Assembly: GCA_016703665.1 (NCBI GenBank)
Contig: JADJBS010000020.1
Coordinates: 806,001-870,000, forward strand
Source of the DNA: Candidatus Defluviibacillus avedoerensis
GTDB lineage: Bacteria > Pseudomonadota > Gammaproteobacteria > Burkholderiales > Burkholderiaceae_C
Length of the DNA stretch: 64,000 bases
Direction of reading: 5' to 3'
The position numbers were made by a program, and so were the translations under genes. The notes under the pieces were generated by a model, which saw nothing but the letters and a program-made list of their open reading frames with translations, did not search any database and had not been told where the DNA came from. Below, in pieces: positions 45,975 to 55,450 of this stretch. Each line of letters begins with the position of its first letter. Position 1 is the first letter of the stretch.

Positions 45975-45995
45975 GCCTGAATTGTCCCCGAACCT

Positions 45996-46022
45996 GAAAA
46001 AGGCAGCCGAAGCTGCCTTTGT
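45996..46022 (-). terminator. Rho-independent terminator of gltIJKL
   Basis: AAAGGCAGC (45999-46007), loop CGAA, GCTGCCTTT (46012-46020) forms a nine-base-pair stem. On the minus strand it is followed by a T-rich run, about 30 bases after the gltL stop. It separates the transporter operon from pyrC downstream. Confidence 0.88.
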
Positions 46023-46052
46023 TTGGTGGCGACATCAACGCGCCGACACAGA

Positions 46053-46790
46053 TCAGTGCTGCAATATCTTGTTCAAGAAATCCTTGGTGCGGGGTTTGCG
46101 TTCTTCTGGTTTGCCAAAGAAATCCTCTTTGGAGCAGTCTTCCAGGATATGCCCACCCACATCAATAAAGATCACACGGCTGGCCACCTTGCGTGCAAAG
46201 CCCATTTCATGCGTGACACACATCATGGTCATGCCCTCGCCTGCCAGCCTGACCATCACGTCCAGCACTTCACCCACCATCTCAGGGTCGAGGGCAGACG
46301 TAGGTTCATCAAACAACATCACCATGGGGTCCATGCTGAGTGCGCGCGCAATGGCCACACGCTGCTGCTGCCCGCCTGAAAGCTGACCAGGGAACTTGTC
46401 CTTGTGTGCCATCAGGCCCACACGGTCGAGCATCTTCAAGCCACGTACTTTGGCATCGTCCAAACTACGGCCCAACACCTTGATCTGGGCAATCGTCAGG
46501 TTCTCGGTAACACTGAGATGCGGGAACAGCTCAAAGTGCTGGAACACCATGCCCACATGGCTGCGCAGCTTGGGCAGATCGGTTTGAGGGGCATGCAAGG
46601 GCGTGCCATTGACATAGATTTCGCCTTTCTGGAAAGGCTCCAATGCGTTCACTGTTTTGATCAGCGTGGATTTGCCGGAGCCCGATGGTCCGCACACCAC
46701 CACCACATCGCCCTTTTGAATGCTGACCGAACAGTCGTTCAGCACCTGAACCGGACCATACCATTTGGATACGTTCTTGATTTGAATCAT
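46053..46790 (-). CDS. gltL: Glutamate/aspartate ABC transporter, ATP-binding subunit
   Basis: This is the ATPase of a polar amino-acid importer. The 245-residue protein has Walker A VCGPSGSGKSTLIKTVNALE, the Q-loop, ABC signature GQLSGGQQQRVAIARALSMD, Walker B VMLFDEPTSALDPEMVGEVL and the H-loop VTHEMGFARKVASRV. The start ATG overlaps, as ATGA, the stop of the small ORF at 46787-46927. Substrate assignment follows from gltI. Confidence 0.95.
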   Translation of the reverse strand: MIQIKNVSKWYGPVQVLNDCSVSIQKGDVVVVCGPSGSGKSTLIKTVNALEPFQKGEIYVNGTPLHAPQTDLPKLRSHVGMVFQHFELFPHLSVTENLTIAQIKVLGRSLDDAKVRGLKMLDRVGLMAHKDKFPGQLSGGQQQRVAIARALSMDPMVMLFDEPTSALDPEMVGEVLDVMVRLAGEGMTMMCVTHEMGFARKVASRVIFIDVGGHILEDCSKEDFFGKPEERKPRTKDFLNKILQH

Positions 46791-46927
46791 TGGGAATTCT
46801 CACTTGTACTGAAGGTGAAACAAGCATCGCGCACATGCACAACCAGTCCGCCGCTGGGCTGCCCCAAGGTGGACAATGCCCACTCGTGTGACAGCGCATA
46901 GACGATGTGGTCAGCTTGGGAGTTCAT
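46787..46927 (-). CDS. 46-residue ORF threaded between gltK and gltL
   Basis: ATG at 46927 begins one base after the gltK stop (TGATATG), and the stop overlaps the gltL ATG (ATGA). The protein starts MNSQADHIVYALSHEWALST and continues LGQPSGGLVVHVRDACFTFS; it is soluble and has no membrane segment. Exact fit on both sides suggests it is translated as part of the operon, either to couple gltK and gltL translation or as a small transporter-associated protein. I do not recognise a family. Confidence 0.55.
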   Translation of the reverse strand: MNSQADHIVYALSHEWALSTLGQPSGGLVVHVRDACFTFSTSENSQ

Positions 46928-46928
46928 A

Positions 46929-47594
46929 TCAGCGAATAATCGCGACTTTTTGCTGCACATGGCGCGCAATGCGGGAGAGGCTGAAGCAGATGATGAAGTA
47001 CACCACAGCAGCCAGCAGATAGGTCTCAATGGGGCGGCCATAGTTCTTGCCAGCAGTCTCAAAACCCTTGAGCATGTCATACGCGCCAATGGCGTAGACC
47101 AGCGATGTATCCTGAAACAAAATGATGGTTTGCGTCAAAAAGATCGGCAGCATGTTTCGAAAAGCCTGCGGCAAGATCACGTACTTCATGTTCTGACCAT
47201 AGGTAAAACCCACTGCCTGCCCGGCGTGCACTTGGCCGCGAGGAATGGACTGTATGCCAGCACGAACAATCTCACTAAAGTAGGCCGCCTCAAACGCGAT
47301 GAATGTGACGATGGCAGATTGCTCTGCTCCAATGGAGCGCCCGATCAGGAACGGTACCAGCAGGAAGAACCACAGTATCACCATCACCAGCGGCACGCTG
47401 CGCATACCGTTGACGTAAGCAGTGGCAGGTAGTTCCAACACTTTTTTACCCGACAGTCGCATGAGCGCCAGGATGGTGCCAAAAGCGATACCGCCCAAGG
47501 TCGCAACTACTGTCAAGAAGACGCTGAAGTAAAAGCCCTTCAGCACGAACTTGCTGATCAGATCCCAGCTGTAAAAGGAAAGGTCTAAGTTCAT
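46929..47594 (-). CDS. gltK: Glutamate/aspartate ABC transporter permease
   Basis: One of two membrane permeases. The 221-residue protein starts MNLDLSFYSWDLISKFVLKG and has five membrane segments and the EAA loop (EIVRAGIQSIPRGQVHAGQA) that contacts the ATPase. Fit to the family is complete. About 120 bases separate it from gltJ, a gap that contains a GC-rich repeat. Confidence 0.94.
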   Translation of the reverse strand: MNLDLSFYSWDLISKFVLKGFYFSVFLTVVATLGGIAFGTILALMRLSGKKVLELPATAYVNGMRSVPLVMVILWFFLLVPFLIGRSIGAEQSAIVTFIAFEAAYFSEIVRAGIQSIPRGQVHAGQAVGFTYGQNMKYVILPQAFRNMLPIFLTQTIILFQDTSLVYAIGAYDMLKGFETAGKNYGRPIETYLLAAVVYFIICFSLSRIARHVQQKVAIIR

Positions 47595-47714
47595 GCTGAC
47601 CTCCGCAGGGCCGCCCCAAGGCAGGCCAGGGCCTCCCGTCCAAGCAAAGCGCAGGATTGACCTGCGCTGGGACGCAGCGCATTACACATCGTGAGAAGCA
47701 TGGGAGTCGTCATG
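47595..47714. repeat. gltJ-gltK intergenic with GC-rich repeat remnant
   Basis: This 120-base gap contains GGGCCGCCCCAAGGCAGGCC (about 47610-47630), which resembles the reverse of the CTTGGGGCGG part of the repeat at 35029-35112. It also carries a ribosome site ahead of gltK. No terminator or ORF was recognised. Confidence 0.4.
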
Positions 47715-48443
47715 TCAATGCCCTCCCCCACCTGCGCTGGCGATGAAGCCGGGCACGCGTGTTTTCTTCTCGATGAAAGCCATGATCCGGTTGATCGTCA
47801 TGGCCGAAATCACGTACAACACGGTCACACCAAAGTAGATTTCCATGCCGCGTGTGGACTCTTCAGAAGCCTGAATGGCGAACATGGTCAGCTCTGCAAT
47901 GGACACCGCAAACGCGACAGAGGAGTTCTTGAAAATATTCATCGACTCTGAGGTCAGCGGCGGAATGATGATGCGGTACGCCATGGGCAACAGCACGTAG
48001 CGGTAATACTGAACCGTGGTAAAGCCCATGGCCATACCGGCATAGCGTTGGCCCTTGGGCAATGCCTGGATACCGGCACGGAGCTGCTCCGCAATGCGTG
48101 ACGAGGTAAAGAATCCGAGTGCCAGTACCACCATCACAAAACCGGGCACGTCTTTCAGCGCAGGAAAGATCGCAGGCAAGACGTAGTACCAAAGAAATAT
48201 CTGCACCAGCAGGGGAATGTTGCGAAACAGCTCTACCCATGCATTGCCAAACTTGACCCACCCAGGGCTATTGGGCAACGTACGGATGATGCCAATCACC
48301 GAGCCAAACGTTAGCGCCACAATCAATGCACACAGGGAGACCGACAGGGTCCAGCCCCAAGCAGACATCATCCACTGCCAGTAGGGTAAATCTGCCCCTT
48401 CCGGTGTTTTAAGGAACACCTGCCATTGCCAATCCATGGCCAT
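47715..48443 (-). CDS. gltJ: Glutamate/aspartate ABC transporter permease
   Basis: The other permease of the pair, 242 residues. The N-terminal segment MAMDWQWQVFLKTPEGADLP is typical of GltJ. Five membrane segments and the EAA loop (SSRIAEQLRAGIQALPKGQR) follow. It lies downstream of gltI, after a stem-loop at 48473-48504. Confidence 0.94.
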   Translation of the reverse strand: MAMDWQWQVFLKTPEGADLPYWQWMMSAWGWTLSVSLCALIVALTFGSVIGIIRTLPNSPGWVKFGNAWVELFRNIPLLVQIFLWYYVLPAIFPALKDVPGFVMVVLALGFFTSSRIAEQLRAGIQALPKGQRYAGMAMGFTTVQYYRYVLLPMAYRIIIPPLTSESMNIFKNSSVAFAVSIAELTMFAIQASEESTRGMEIYFGVTVLYVISAMTINRIMAFIEKKTRVPGFIASAGGGGH

Positions 48444-48472
48444 CGCTCATCTCCTTTGTTTTACAAAAACAA

Positions 48473-48504
48473 AGCCCGCCCCGAGTGCTGACCCTGGGCG
48501 GGCT
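48473..48504 (-). promoter_or_regulatory. Stem-loop between gltI and gltJ
   Basis: AGCCCGCCC (48473-48481) and GGGCGGGCT (48496-48504) pair over nine bases with a 14-base loop. On the minus strand the stem is followed by TTGTTTTTG. Such structures after the binding-protein gene usually stabilise the upstream mRNA or partly terminate transcription, so that the binding protein is made in excess over the permeases. Confidence 0.75.
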
Positions 48505-48521
48505 GCGAACTCTATCTGCGC

Positions 48522-49406
48522 TTACTTTTTGGCGTAGGTTTCCATGGGGTTGTCGTTGGGGTTGGCAATGAGTGCCTTCAGCGTGTCGCCCATGGCCAGA
48601 TTCAGATTGCTGTTCTTGGGTGGAATGGGGCTGGTGTACCACTTGGCATACAGCTTGGCCAAATCGCCCGATTTCATCATGCCGCGAATCTGGTCGTCCA
48701 CCGCCTTCTTGAAGGCGGGGTCGTCTTTGCGGAACATGATGGCGATGGGTTCGACATTCAACACTTCACCCGCCAGCTTGAAGTCAGCTGGGTTTTTGGA
48801 GTTGGCAATGTTGCCAGCCAGAATGTTGTCGTCCATCACGAACGCATCGGCACGGCCAGCTTCAAGCAGCAAGAAGCTGTCGGAGTGGTCTTTGCCATAA
48901 ATCTCCTTGAAATCAATGCCATTGGCTTTTTCGTTCTTGCGCAGGGTCTGCACCGAGGTAGTGCCCGTGGTGGTGGCTACGTTTTTGCCATTGAGCTGGG
49001 TAATGGACGTGATGCCTGAATTGGCACGAACAGCCATGCGGACTTCGGTAACCAGAGTGGTCAATGCGAAGCTCACCTGCTCTTTACGGGCCGTATTGTT
49101 GGTGGTGGTGCCGCACTCAATGTCCACGGTGCCGTTTTGCACCAAAGGGATGCGGTTGGCAGATGTCACCACGGTGTATTCCACCTTGGCAGTGGGCACC
49201 ACCGCCTTGAGAATGCGTTCGCACAGTTCCACATGGTAGCCAGCGTACTTGTTGTCGCCGAGTGCGTAGGAGGTGCCCACGGAGGAGTCACGAACACCCA
49301 TCACGACTTTGCCCGAACCCTTGATCTTGGCAAGGGTGTCATTGGCTTGACCAAATGCAAAACCTGTGAGGGCCAAACCGGCCAATGCGACGATTGCTTT
49401 CTTCAT
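48522..49406 (-). CDS. gltI: Glutamate/aspartate periplasmic binding protein
   Basis: This is the family 3 solute receptor that determines the uptake specificity. The start at 49406 (MKKAIVALAGLALTGFAFGQ) gives a clear signal peptide and suitable spacing from an AAGGA site; it yields 294 residues. ATG 49412 is an alternative. Conserved GVRDSSVGTSYALGDNKYAG and GTVDIECGTTTNNTARKEQV match GltI of the DEBP type, which supports assignment to glutamate/aspartate. Confidence 0.93.
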   Translation of the reverse strand: MKKAIVALAGLALTGFAFGQANDTLAKIKGSGKVVMGVRDSSVGTSYALGDNKYAGYHVELCERILKAVVPTAKVEYTVVTSANRIPLVQNGTVDIECGTTTNNTARKEQVSFALTTLVTEVRMAVRANSGITSITQLNGKNVATTTGTTSVQTLRKNEKANGIDFKEIYGKDHSDSFLLLEAGRADAFVMDDNILAGNIANSKNPADFKLAGEVLNVEPIAIMFRKDDPAFKKAVDDQIRGMMKSGDLAKLYAKWYTSPIPPKNSNLNLAMGDTLKALIANPNDNPMETYAKK

Positions 49407-49561
49407 CTTCATTCCTTTGACTACGCTAAATTGCAACGCGAGAGCTTGCGATTGATAAACAGTCCATTGTAAGTTTCTGGGGCACAGGGACGTACCCGGA
49501 GAATCCCTTGCGCTTTGCCTTAAACAAACGAGACTTTGTGCTCATTTGTCTCACGCAATAT

Positions 49562-50971
49562 TCAGGCCATCGGAAGACTGGGCTGTGTAAGTCTTTCGGG
49601 CACCAACAAGGCTTCCAGTTCAGCACAGGTCATGATGCCCAAGGATTCAGCCACTTCGCCGATGGGCTTGCCTGTTGCCATGGCGGTCTTGGCAATCAGC
49701 GCCGATTTTTCATAGCCGATCAGTGGGTTCAATGCGGTGACGAGGGTGACAGATTCACGCACCCGCTTAGCCAGAAGATCGTGGTTGGCTTCAATGCCTT
49801 CCACGCAATTCACCAGCAAGGTGTTGCAGGCCGTGGTCAGGTGATTAATACTCTTGAACAGGCTCCAGCCCATGATGGGCTCAAAGGCATTGAGTTGCAA
49901 CTGTCCCGCCTCGGACGCCATGGTGATCGTGACGTCGTTGCCAATCACTTCAAACGCGACCTGGTTCACAACCTCTGGAATCACCGGATTGACCTTGCCC
50001 GGCATGATGCTCGACCCCGCTTGACGAGCTGGTAACTTGATGTCTCCAAATCCGGCCTGCGGCCCGCTCGACAGGAGGCGTAAATCGTTGCAGGTTTTAC
50101 TGAGTTTGCTGGCGACACGTTTAAGCACGCCAGACAATTGCACAAATGCACCCGTGTCCTGTGTTGCCTCGATCAGGTTGCTCGCCCGTTTGACCGGCAC
50201 GCCACTTTCGACTGCCAGATACCGGCAAGCTTTGGCAGAGTAGCCAATCGGTGCATTGATACCTGTGCCAATGGCGGTGGCTCCCAGGTTGATTTCTTCA
50301 ATCAGGGCGCGTGCTTCCCGCACGCGCAGAATATCCTCTTCAAGCATCACGGCGTAGGTGGAGAACTCTTGCCCCAGCGTCATCGGCACAGCGTCCTGTA
50401 ACTGGGTTCGCCCGATTTTCAGTACGCTTTTGAACTCGAACGCCTTGTGCTCAAAACCCTTGCGCAAAGACTCCATCGCGTCGATCAGGCGGTCCAGTGC
50501 AAACCATAAGGAAACACGTACCGCTGTGGGATACACATCGTTGGTACTTTGGGAGGCATTCACGTGGTCATTCGGATGCAATACGTCGTAATTTCCCTTG
50601 GCCTGCCCCAGCTTCTCCAGGGCGATATTGGCGATCACTTCATTCGCGTTCATGTTGGTGGACGTGCCCGCACCGCCCTGAATAACGTCAACTACAAATT
50701 CGCCGTGATGTTTGCCAGCGACCAGATCGTCGCAAGCAAACACGATGGCATCTGCCCTTTCTTTGGTGAGGATGCCCATTTCCAGATTGGCACGGGCCGC
50801 GGCTTTCTTCACGTAGGCTAATGCACGAATCAAATCCGGCATCGCAGAAATACGGGTCCCGCTGATGGGAAAATTCTCCACCGCTCGAGCAGTATGCACT
50901 CCCCAATAAGCATTGAATGGAATCTGCTTTTCGCCCAGAAAATCGCGCTCTGTTCGGCTTGTCTCGGTCAT
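49562..50971 (-). CDS. aspA: Aspartate ammonia-lyase
   Basis: AspA releases ammonia from aspartate to form fumarate, so it could use the substrate brought in by GltIJKL next door. The start at 50971 (MTETSRTERDFLGEKQIPFN) gives 469 residues. The fumarase/aspartase signature GSSIMPGKVNPVIPEVVNQV and the substrate region SQSTNDVYPTAVR are clear. The gene's C-terminus ends in PERLTQPSLPMA. Confidence 0.94.
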   Translation of the reverse strand: MTETSRTERDFLGEKQIPFNAYWGVHTARAVENFPISGTRISAMPDLIRALAYVKKAAARANLEMGILTKERADAIVFACDDLVAGKHHGEFVVDVIQGGAGTSTNMNANEVIANIALEKLGQAKGNYDVLHPNDHVNASQSTNDVYPTAVRVSLWFALDRLIDAMESLRKGFEHKAFEFKSVLKIGRTQLQDAVPMTLGQEFSTYAVMLEEDILRVREARALIEEINLGATAIGTGINAPIGYSAKACRYLAVESGVPVKRASNLIEATQDTGAFVQLSGVLKRVASKLSKTCNDLRLLSSGPQAGFGDIKLPARQAGSSIMPGKVNPVIPEVVNQVAFEVIGNDVTITMASEAGQLQLNAFEPIMGWSLFKSINHLTTACNTLLVNCVEGIEANHDLLAKRVRESVTLVTALNPLIGYEKSALIAKTAMATGKPIGEVAESLGIMTCAELEALLVPERLTQPSLPMA

Positions 50972-51175
50972 TGAATTACCTGGTTGTGGTGACGGACCTG
51001 ACTTTAGTGACGACACCCGGAAATGACCAATGCTGTTTGCGCGAAAAACTATGCATTTTTCTTATAGTTACACATTTGTCAACACAACCATTGCACCAAA
51101 CGTTTCAGACACCAAGTGTGGAAGTGCTGCGAAAGCAGGCGCATTCACACACCACAACCTGGATAATCCAAGCTC

Positions 51176-51814
51176 ATGATCCACATACGCTTAGCAATCG
51201 CGCTGCTGCTGTCCACCCAAGTCACCCTGAGCCATGCCGATGGACTGGACAGCCTGGAAGCGTTTGTCAAATCCACCCGCAACGGGCGCGCAGACTTCAC
51301 GCAAGTTGTCACCGCCCCCGGCAAGGATGGACAAGCTGCGAAGAGCAAGACATCCAGCGGCAGCTTTGAATTCCTGCGACCCGGTCGCTTTCGCTTTCAA
51401 TACAAGAAACCGTTTGAGCAGACCATCGTGGCAGACGGTCAAACACTTTGGCTTTATGACCCGGATTTGAATCAGGTCACTGCGCGCAAGCAGGCTCAAG
51501 CCCTGGGCTCAACACCAGCAGCGCTGATTGCTTCAGCCCCTGACCTGAAAGCATTACAAGCTGAGTTCAGCCTGCAATCGGCCCCTGACAAGGACGGGTT
51601 ACAGTGGGTCAGCGCGACACCCAAAACCAGAGATGGTCAGCTTGCCAACATCCGCATCGGACTCAAGGGAACAGAATTGGCTGCACTCGAAATTGAAGAC
51701 AGTTTTGGTCAGCGATCGGTGCTGAGTTTCAGTCACCTGCAAAGCAACGTCACGATGGGTGCAGATACCTTCGCGTTCAAACCACCTGTGGGTGCGGACG
51801 TGATCCGTCCGTGA
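51176..51814 (+). CDS. lolA: Outer-membrane lipoprotein carrier LolA
   Basis: LolA is the periplasmic chaperone that carries lipoproteins from LolCDE to the outer membrane. The 212-residue protein has a signal peptide (IHIRLAIALLLSTQVTLSHA) and conserved RADFTQVV, SSGSFEFLRPGRFRFQYKKP and QTLWLYDPDLNQVTARKQAQ. Length fits. It is followed 12 bases later by rarA, a common pairing in proteobacteria. Confidence 0.96.
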   Translation: MIHIRLAIALLLSTQVTLSHADGLDSLEAFVKSTRNGRADFTQVVTAPGKDGQAAKSKTSSGSFEFLRPGRFRFQYKKPFEQTIVADGQTLWLYDPDLNQVTARKQAQALGSTPAALIASAPDLKALQAEFSLQSAPDKDGLQWVSATPKTRDGQLANIRIGLKGTELAALEIEDSFGQRSVLSFSHLQSNVTMGADTFAFKPPVGADVIRP

Positions 51815-51826
51815 AAACAGCCTCCT

Positions 51827-53137
51827 ATGCCTGACCTGTTCGCACAAACTCCCGTCGCGCCGCTGGCTGAAGCCCTGCGACCCAAGACGCTGGACGATGT
51901 GGTCGGGCAGGCACATTTGCTGGGTGAAGGTAAACCTTTGCGGCTTGCGTTTCAATCTGGCAAAGCCCATTCAATGATTTTCTGGGGTCCGCCGGGCGTT
52001 GGCAAGACAACACTTGCCAGACTCACGGCTCATGCCTTTGCTTGTGAGTTCATCGCACTCTCGGCAGTGTTCTCTGGTGTCAAGGACATCCGGGCCGCGA
52101 TGGAGCAAGCACAGCAGTACCTTTCACAGGGCAAACACACCATCTTGTTCGTGGATGAGATTCACCGGTTCAACAAGTCTCAGCAGGATGCCCTGCTGCC
52201 GCATGTGGAATCTGGGCTCTTCACCTTCATCGGCGCCACAACCGAGAATCCATCTTTTGAAGTGAATTCGGCTTTGCTGTCGCGTGCTCAGGTCTATGTC
52301 TTGAAGTCGCTGACAGACGACGAACTGAAACTGCTGCTTGTTCGTGCTCAAGACATTGCCCTTGGCCAGCTTCAGTTTGACGACTTGGCTAGGGACACCA
52401 TCATTGGCTATGCAGACGGTGACGCCAGAAGATTCCTGAACCTGCTGGAACAGACGAGCACAGCAGCCAACGCTTCTGGAATCACGGCGATCACGGCTGA
52501 CTTCTTGCAGAATGCCTTGACCTTGAACAGTCGTCGCTTTGACAAAAGCGGGGACAACTTCTATGACCAGATTTCAGCCCTGCACAAGTCGGTGCGTGGC
52601 TCCCATCCTGATGCTGCCCTTTACTGGCTGACACGCATGTTGGACGGTGGTGCTGATGCTCGCTATCTAGCCCGGCGCATTGTTCGGATGGCTTGGGAAG
52701 ACATTGGACTTGCTGATCCAAGGGCCATGCAGATAGCTAACGATGCTGCCTTGACCTATGAACGGTTGGGCAGTCCTGAAGGTGAACTGGCTCTTGGTCA
52801 AGCTGTCATCTATCTGGCTGTAGCAGCCAAGAGCAATGCGGGCTACAACGCCTACAACCTTGCCAAAGCCTTTGTGAAGCAGGACAAGAGCCGGGAGGTT
52901 CCTGTTCATCTTCGCAACGCGCCCACAAAACTGATGAAAGACCTGGGTTATGGGCATGAGTACCGATATGCTCATGATGAACCCAATGCCTATGCTGCTG
53001 GTGAAAACTATCTTCCTGAAGGTATAGAGGAACCGGGTTGGTACCAACCCGTTCCCAGAGGGCTTGAATCCAAAATTGCTGAGAAGATGGCTTTTCTCAA
53101 AAAGCTGGATGATGAAGCGCTTGACCGCTCTGTTTGA
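51827..53137 (+). CDS. rarA: Replication-associated recombination protein RarA (MgsA)
   Basis: An AAA+ ATPase of the clamp-loader-like family that works at stalled replication forks. The 436-residue protein has Walker A FWGPPGVGKTTLARLTAHAF, Walker B ILFVDEIHRFNKSQQDALLP, sensor-1 FIGATTENPSFEVNSALLSR and a tetramerisation C-terminal domain (ALYWLTRMLDGGADARYLAR). The full length is intact. No second gene follows within 270 bases. Confidence 0.96.
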   Translation: MPDLFAQTPVAPLAEALRPKTLDDVVGQAHLLGEGKPLRLAFQSGKAHSMIFWGPPGVGKTTLARLTAHAFACEFIALSAVFSGVKDIRAAMEQAQQYLSQGKHTILFVDEIHRFNKSQQDALLPHVESGLFTFIGATTENPSFEVNSALLSRAQVYVLKSLTDDELKLLLVRAQDIALGQLQFDDLARDTIIGYADGDARRFLNLLEQTSTAANASGITAITADFLQNALTLNSRRFDKSGDNFYDQISALHKSVRGSHPDAALYWLTRMLDGGADARYLARRIVRMAWEDIGLADPRAMQIANDAALTYERLGSPEGELALGQAVIYLAVAAKSNAGYNAYNLAKAFVKQDKSREVPVHLRNAPTKLMKDLGYGHEYRYAHDEPNAYAAGENYLPEGIEEPGWYQPVPRGLESKIAEKMAFLKKLDDEALDRSV

Positions 53138-53413
53138 CAACCGTCAAGTAAACCCAGTAGGCATTGCGCCTGGATGACTTATCCGGCATAAGCTCATGCA
53201 TTGCCCGTATCGGCAGGGTAAACACCGGTCTGGGGCGTCCCAATCCATATCGGTGCATGGCTACAATCGCGTCCACCCGCCGCGCGGCCAACTGATCGGG
53301 CGCGCTTTTTGCAAACAGCCAAACGTCGCCCACAAGGCCGTCAGCATGTGTTGTGCAAACAACCACCTGCGTAGCTCATGCGGCAAAAACCCGGATAAGA
53401 ATCGGAGAACTTT
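53138..53413. other. Intergenic rarA-livH, no gene seen
   Basis: This gap of 276 bases contains no ORF I can support. A minus-strand open stretch of about 89 codons overlaps the rarA end but has no recognisable family or ribosome site. The region must hold the promoter of the livHMGF operon; the run ATAAGAATCGGAGAACTTT just before livH carries a GGAGAA ribosome site. No livJ/livK binding-protein gene is found here. Confidence 0.6.
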
Positions 53414-54343
53414 ATGGAAATCTTGCTTCAGCAGATCATCAATGGTCTGGTACTGGGCAGCATGTATGCACTGGTGGCCCTTGGCTACACCATGGTGTAC
53501 GGCATCATCAACCTCATCAACTTTGCCCATGGCGAAGTGCTCATGGTGGGGGCTTTAACCAGTTGGTCCATCATCGGCTTGATGCAAGAGAGCATGCCCG
53601 GCACACCCGGGTGGATCATTCTCTTCATATCGATGATCATTGCCTGCGTGGTGGCGGCCACACTCAATTTCGTCATTGAAAAAGTCGCTTACCGACCCTT
53701 GCGCAACAGCCCCAAACTGGCCCCGCTGATCACAGCCATCGGCATGTCGATTCTGCTGCAGACGCTGGCCATGATCATCTGGAAGCCCAACTACAAGCCT
53801 TTTCCGACCCTGCTGCCCGCAGCGCCTTTCAATGTGGGCGGGGCTGTGATCACGCCAACGCAATGCCTGATTTTGGGCCTGACCGCTGTATCGCTGGCGA
53901 TCCTGATGTACTTGGTGAACTACACCAAGCTGGGTCGGGCGATGCGTGCCACAGCCGAGAACCCCCGCGTGGCGGGCCTAATGGGGGTGAAGCCAGACAT
54001 GGTCATCTCTGCCACCTTCATCATAGGTGCGGTGCTGGCTGCCATTGCCGGGATCATGTGGGCAGCCAACTATGGCACCGCTCAGCACACCATGGGCTTC
54101 CTGCCTGGCTTGAAGGCTTTTACCGCAGCCGTGTTTGGCGGCATTGGCAATCTGGCTGGTGCAGTGGTGGGTGGCATTCTGCTCGGTTTGATCGAGTCCA
54201 TCGGCGCAGGCTATATCGGCGCCTTGACCGGCGGCGTTCTGGGCAGCCACTACTCCGACATTTTTGCCTTTGTGGTGCTGATTTTCACCTTGACCATCCG
54301 TCCTTCAGGGCTGCTGGGTGAACGTGTGGCCGACCGCGCCTAA
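53414..54343 (+). CDS. livH: Branched-chain amino acid ABC transporter permease LivH
   Basis: LivH is the first of two permeases of the leucine/isoleucine/valine importer. The 309-residue protein has eight membrane segments; MYALVALGYTMVYGIINLIN near the start and AVFGGIGNLAGAVVGGILLG near the end are family motifs. Start ATG 53414 lies behind a GGAGAA site. It heads an operon with livM, livG and livF. Confidence 0.96.
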   Translation: MEILLQQIINGLVLGSMYALVALGYTMVYGIINLINFAHGEVLMVGALTSWSIIGLMQESMPGTPGWIILFISMIIACVVAATLNFVIEKVAYRPLRNSPKLAPLITAIGMSILLQTLAMIIWKPNYKPFPTLLPAAPFNVGGAVITPTQCLILGLTAVSLAILMYLVNYTKLGRAMRATAENPRVAGLMGVKPDMVISATFIIGAVLAAIAGIMWAANYGTAQHTMGFLPGLKAFTAAVFGGIGNLAGAVVGGILLGLIESIGAGYIGALTGGVLGSHYSDIFAFVVLIFTLTIRPSGLLGERVADRA

Positions 54344-54357
54344 GAGAGGAGATCACC

Positions 54358-55437
54358 ATGCAAAACAACAAATACATCCGTTACGCCCTGATCGGCGCAG
54401 CACTGATCGTTCTGCCTCTGTTGTTGCAGATAGCGGGCAATGCCTGGGTTCGGATCGCCGACATGGCATTGCTCTACGTGCTGCTGGCTCTGGGCTTGAA
54501 CATCGTGGTGGGCTATGCAGGCCTGCTGGATCTGGGCTACGTGGCCTTCTTCGCAGTGGGTGCCTATATGTATGGCCTGCTGGCGTCGCCACATCTAACC
54601 GACACTTTTGCCAGCATCGGGGCGCTGTTTCCGGGTGGCCTGCATACCCCCTTGTGGATCGTGATACCTATTGGTGCGGGGCTTGCAGGACTGTTCGGCG
54701 TGATGCTGGGCGCTCCCACCCTCAAGCTGCGTGGCGACTACCTCGCTATCGTCACCTTAGGTTTTGGTGAAATCATTCGGGTGTTCATGAACAACCTGGA
54801 TCATCCTGTCAACATCACCAATGGTCCCAAGGGTCTGAACCAGATTGACTCGGTCAAATTCTTTGGTCTGGACCTGGGCAAGGGTGTTGACTTCCTGGGC
54901 ATCAGCTTTCCATCAGTCACGTTGTATTACTACCTGTTCCTGGTGCTGGTGCTGTTCAGCATATTGATCTGCTACCGCCTGGAGCTCTCCCGCATCGGTC
55001 GTGCCTGGATGGCGATCCGCGAGGACGAAATCGCCGCCAAGGCCATGGGCATCAATACTCGAAATCTGAAACTGTTGGCCTTCGGTATGGGCGCCACATT
55101 TGGTGGCGTATCGGGAGCCATGTTCGGTGCCTTCCAGGGTTTTGTCTCACCTGAATCGTTCAGCCTGATGGAGTCTGTGATGATCATCGCCATGGTGGTG
55201 CTGGGTGGCATTGGCCACCTACCGGGTGTGATCCTGGGTGCTGTGTTGCTGTCGGCCTTGCCCGAAGTCTTGCGCTACGTCGCAGGCCCCTTACAGGCGC
55301 TAACAGGCGGACGCCTGGACGCCTCCATCCTGCGCCAGTTGCTGATCGCGCTGGCCATGATCACCGTGATGCTGATGCGTCCACGGGGTTTGTGGCCATC
55401 GCCTGATCATGGCAAGTCTTTGACCACCAAGCCGTAA
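54358..55437 (+). CDS. livM: Branched-chain amino acid ABC transporter permease LivM
   Basis: LivM is the second permease, 359 residues with about nine membrane segments. Conserved LLALGLNIVVGYAGLLDLGY and KLRGDYLAIVTLGFGEIIRV are visible, and the EAA-like region contains RAWMAIREDEIAAKAMGIN. It starts 14 bases after livH, preceded by an AGAGGAGA site. Confidence 0.96.
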   Translation: MQNNKYIRYALIGAALIVLPLLLQIAGNAWVRIADMALLYVLLALGLNIVVGYAGLLDLGYVAFFAVGAYMYGLLASPHLTDTFASIGALFPGGLHTPLWIVIPIGAGLAGLFGVMLGAPTLKLRGDYLAIVTLGFGEIIRVFMNNLDHPVNITNGPKGLNQIDSVKFFGLDLGKGVDFLGISFPSVTLYYYLFLVLVLFSILICYRLELSRIGRAWMAIREDEIAAKAMGINTRNLKLLAFGMGATFGGVSGAMFGAFQGFVSPESFSLMESVMIIAMVVLGGIGHLPGVILGAVLLSALPEVLRYVAGPLQALTGGRLDASILRQLLIALAMITVMLMRPRGLWPSPDHGKSLTTKP

Positions 55438-55450
55438 GCAGGAGCATCAC

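Noticed and set aside
51017..51175. Sigma-70 promoter for aspA with TTGACA and TATAAG
   Set aside because: The two hexamers on the minus strand are only 10 bases apart, too close for a normal promoter; a better pair was not found by eye.
53097..53366. Minus-strand 89-codon ORF downstream of rarA
   Set aside because: No family recognised, no ribosome site, and it overlaps the conserved end of rarA.
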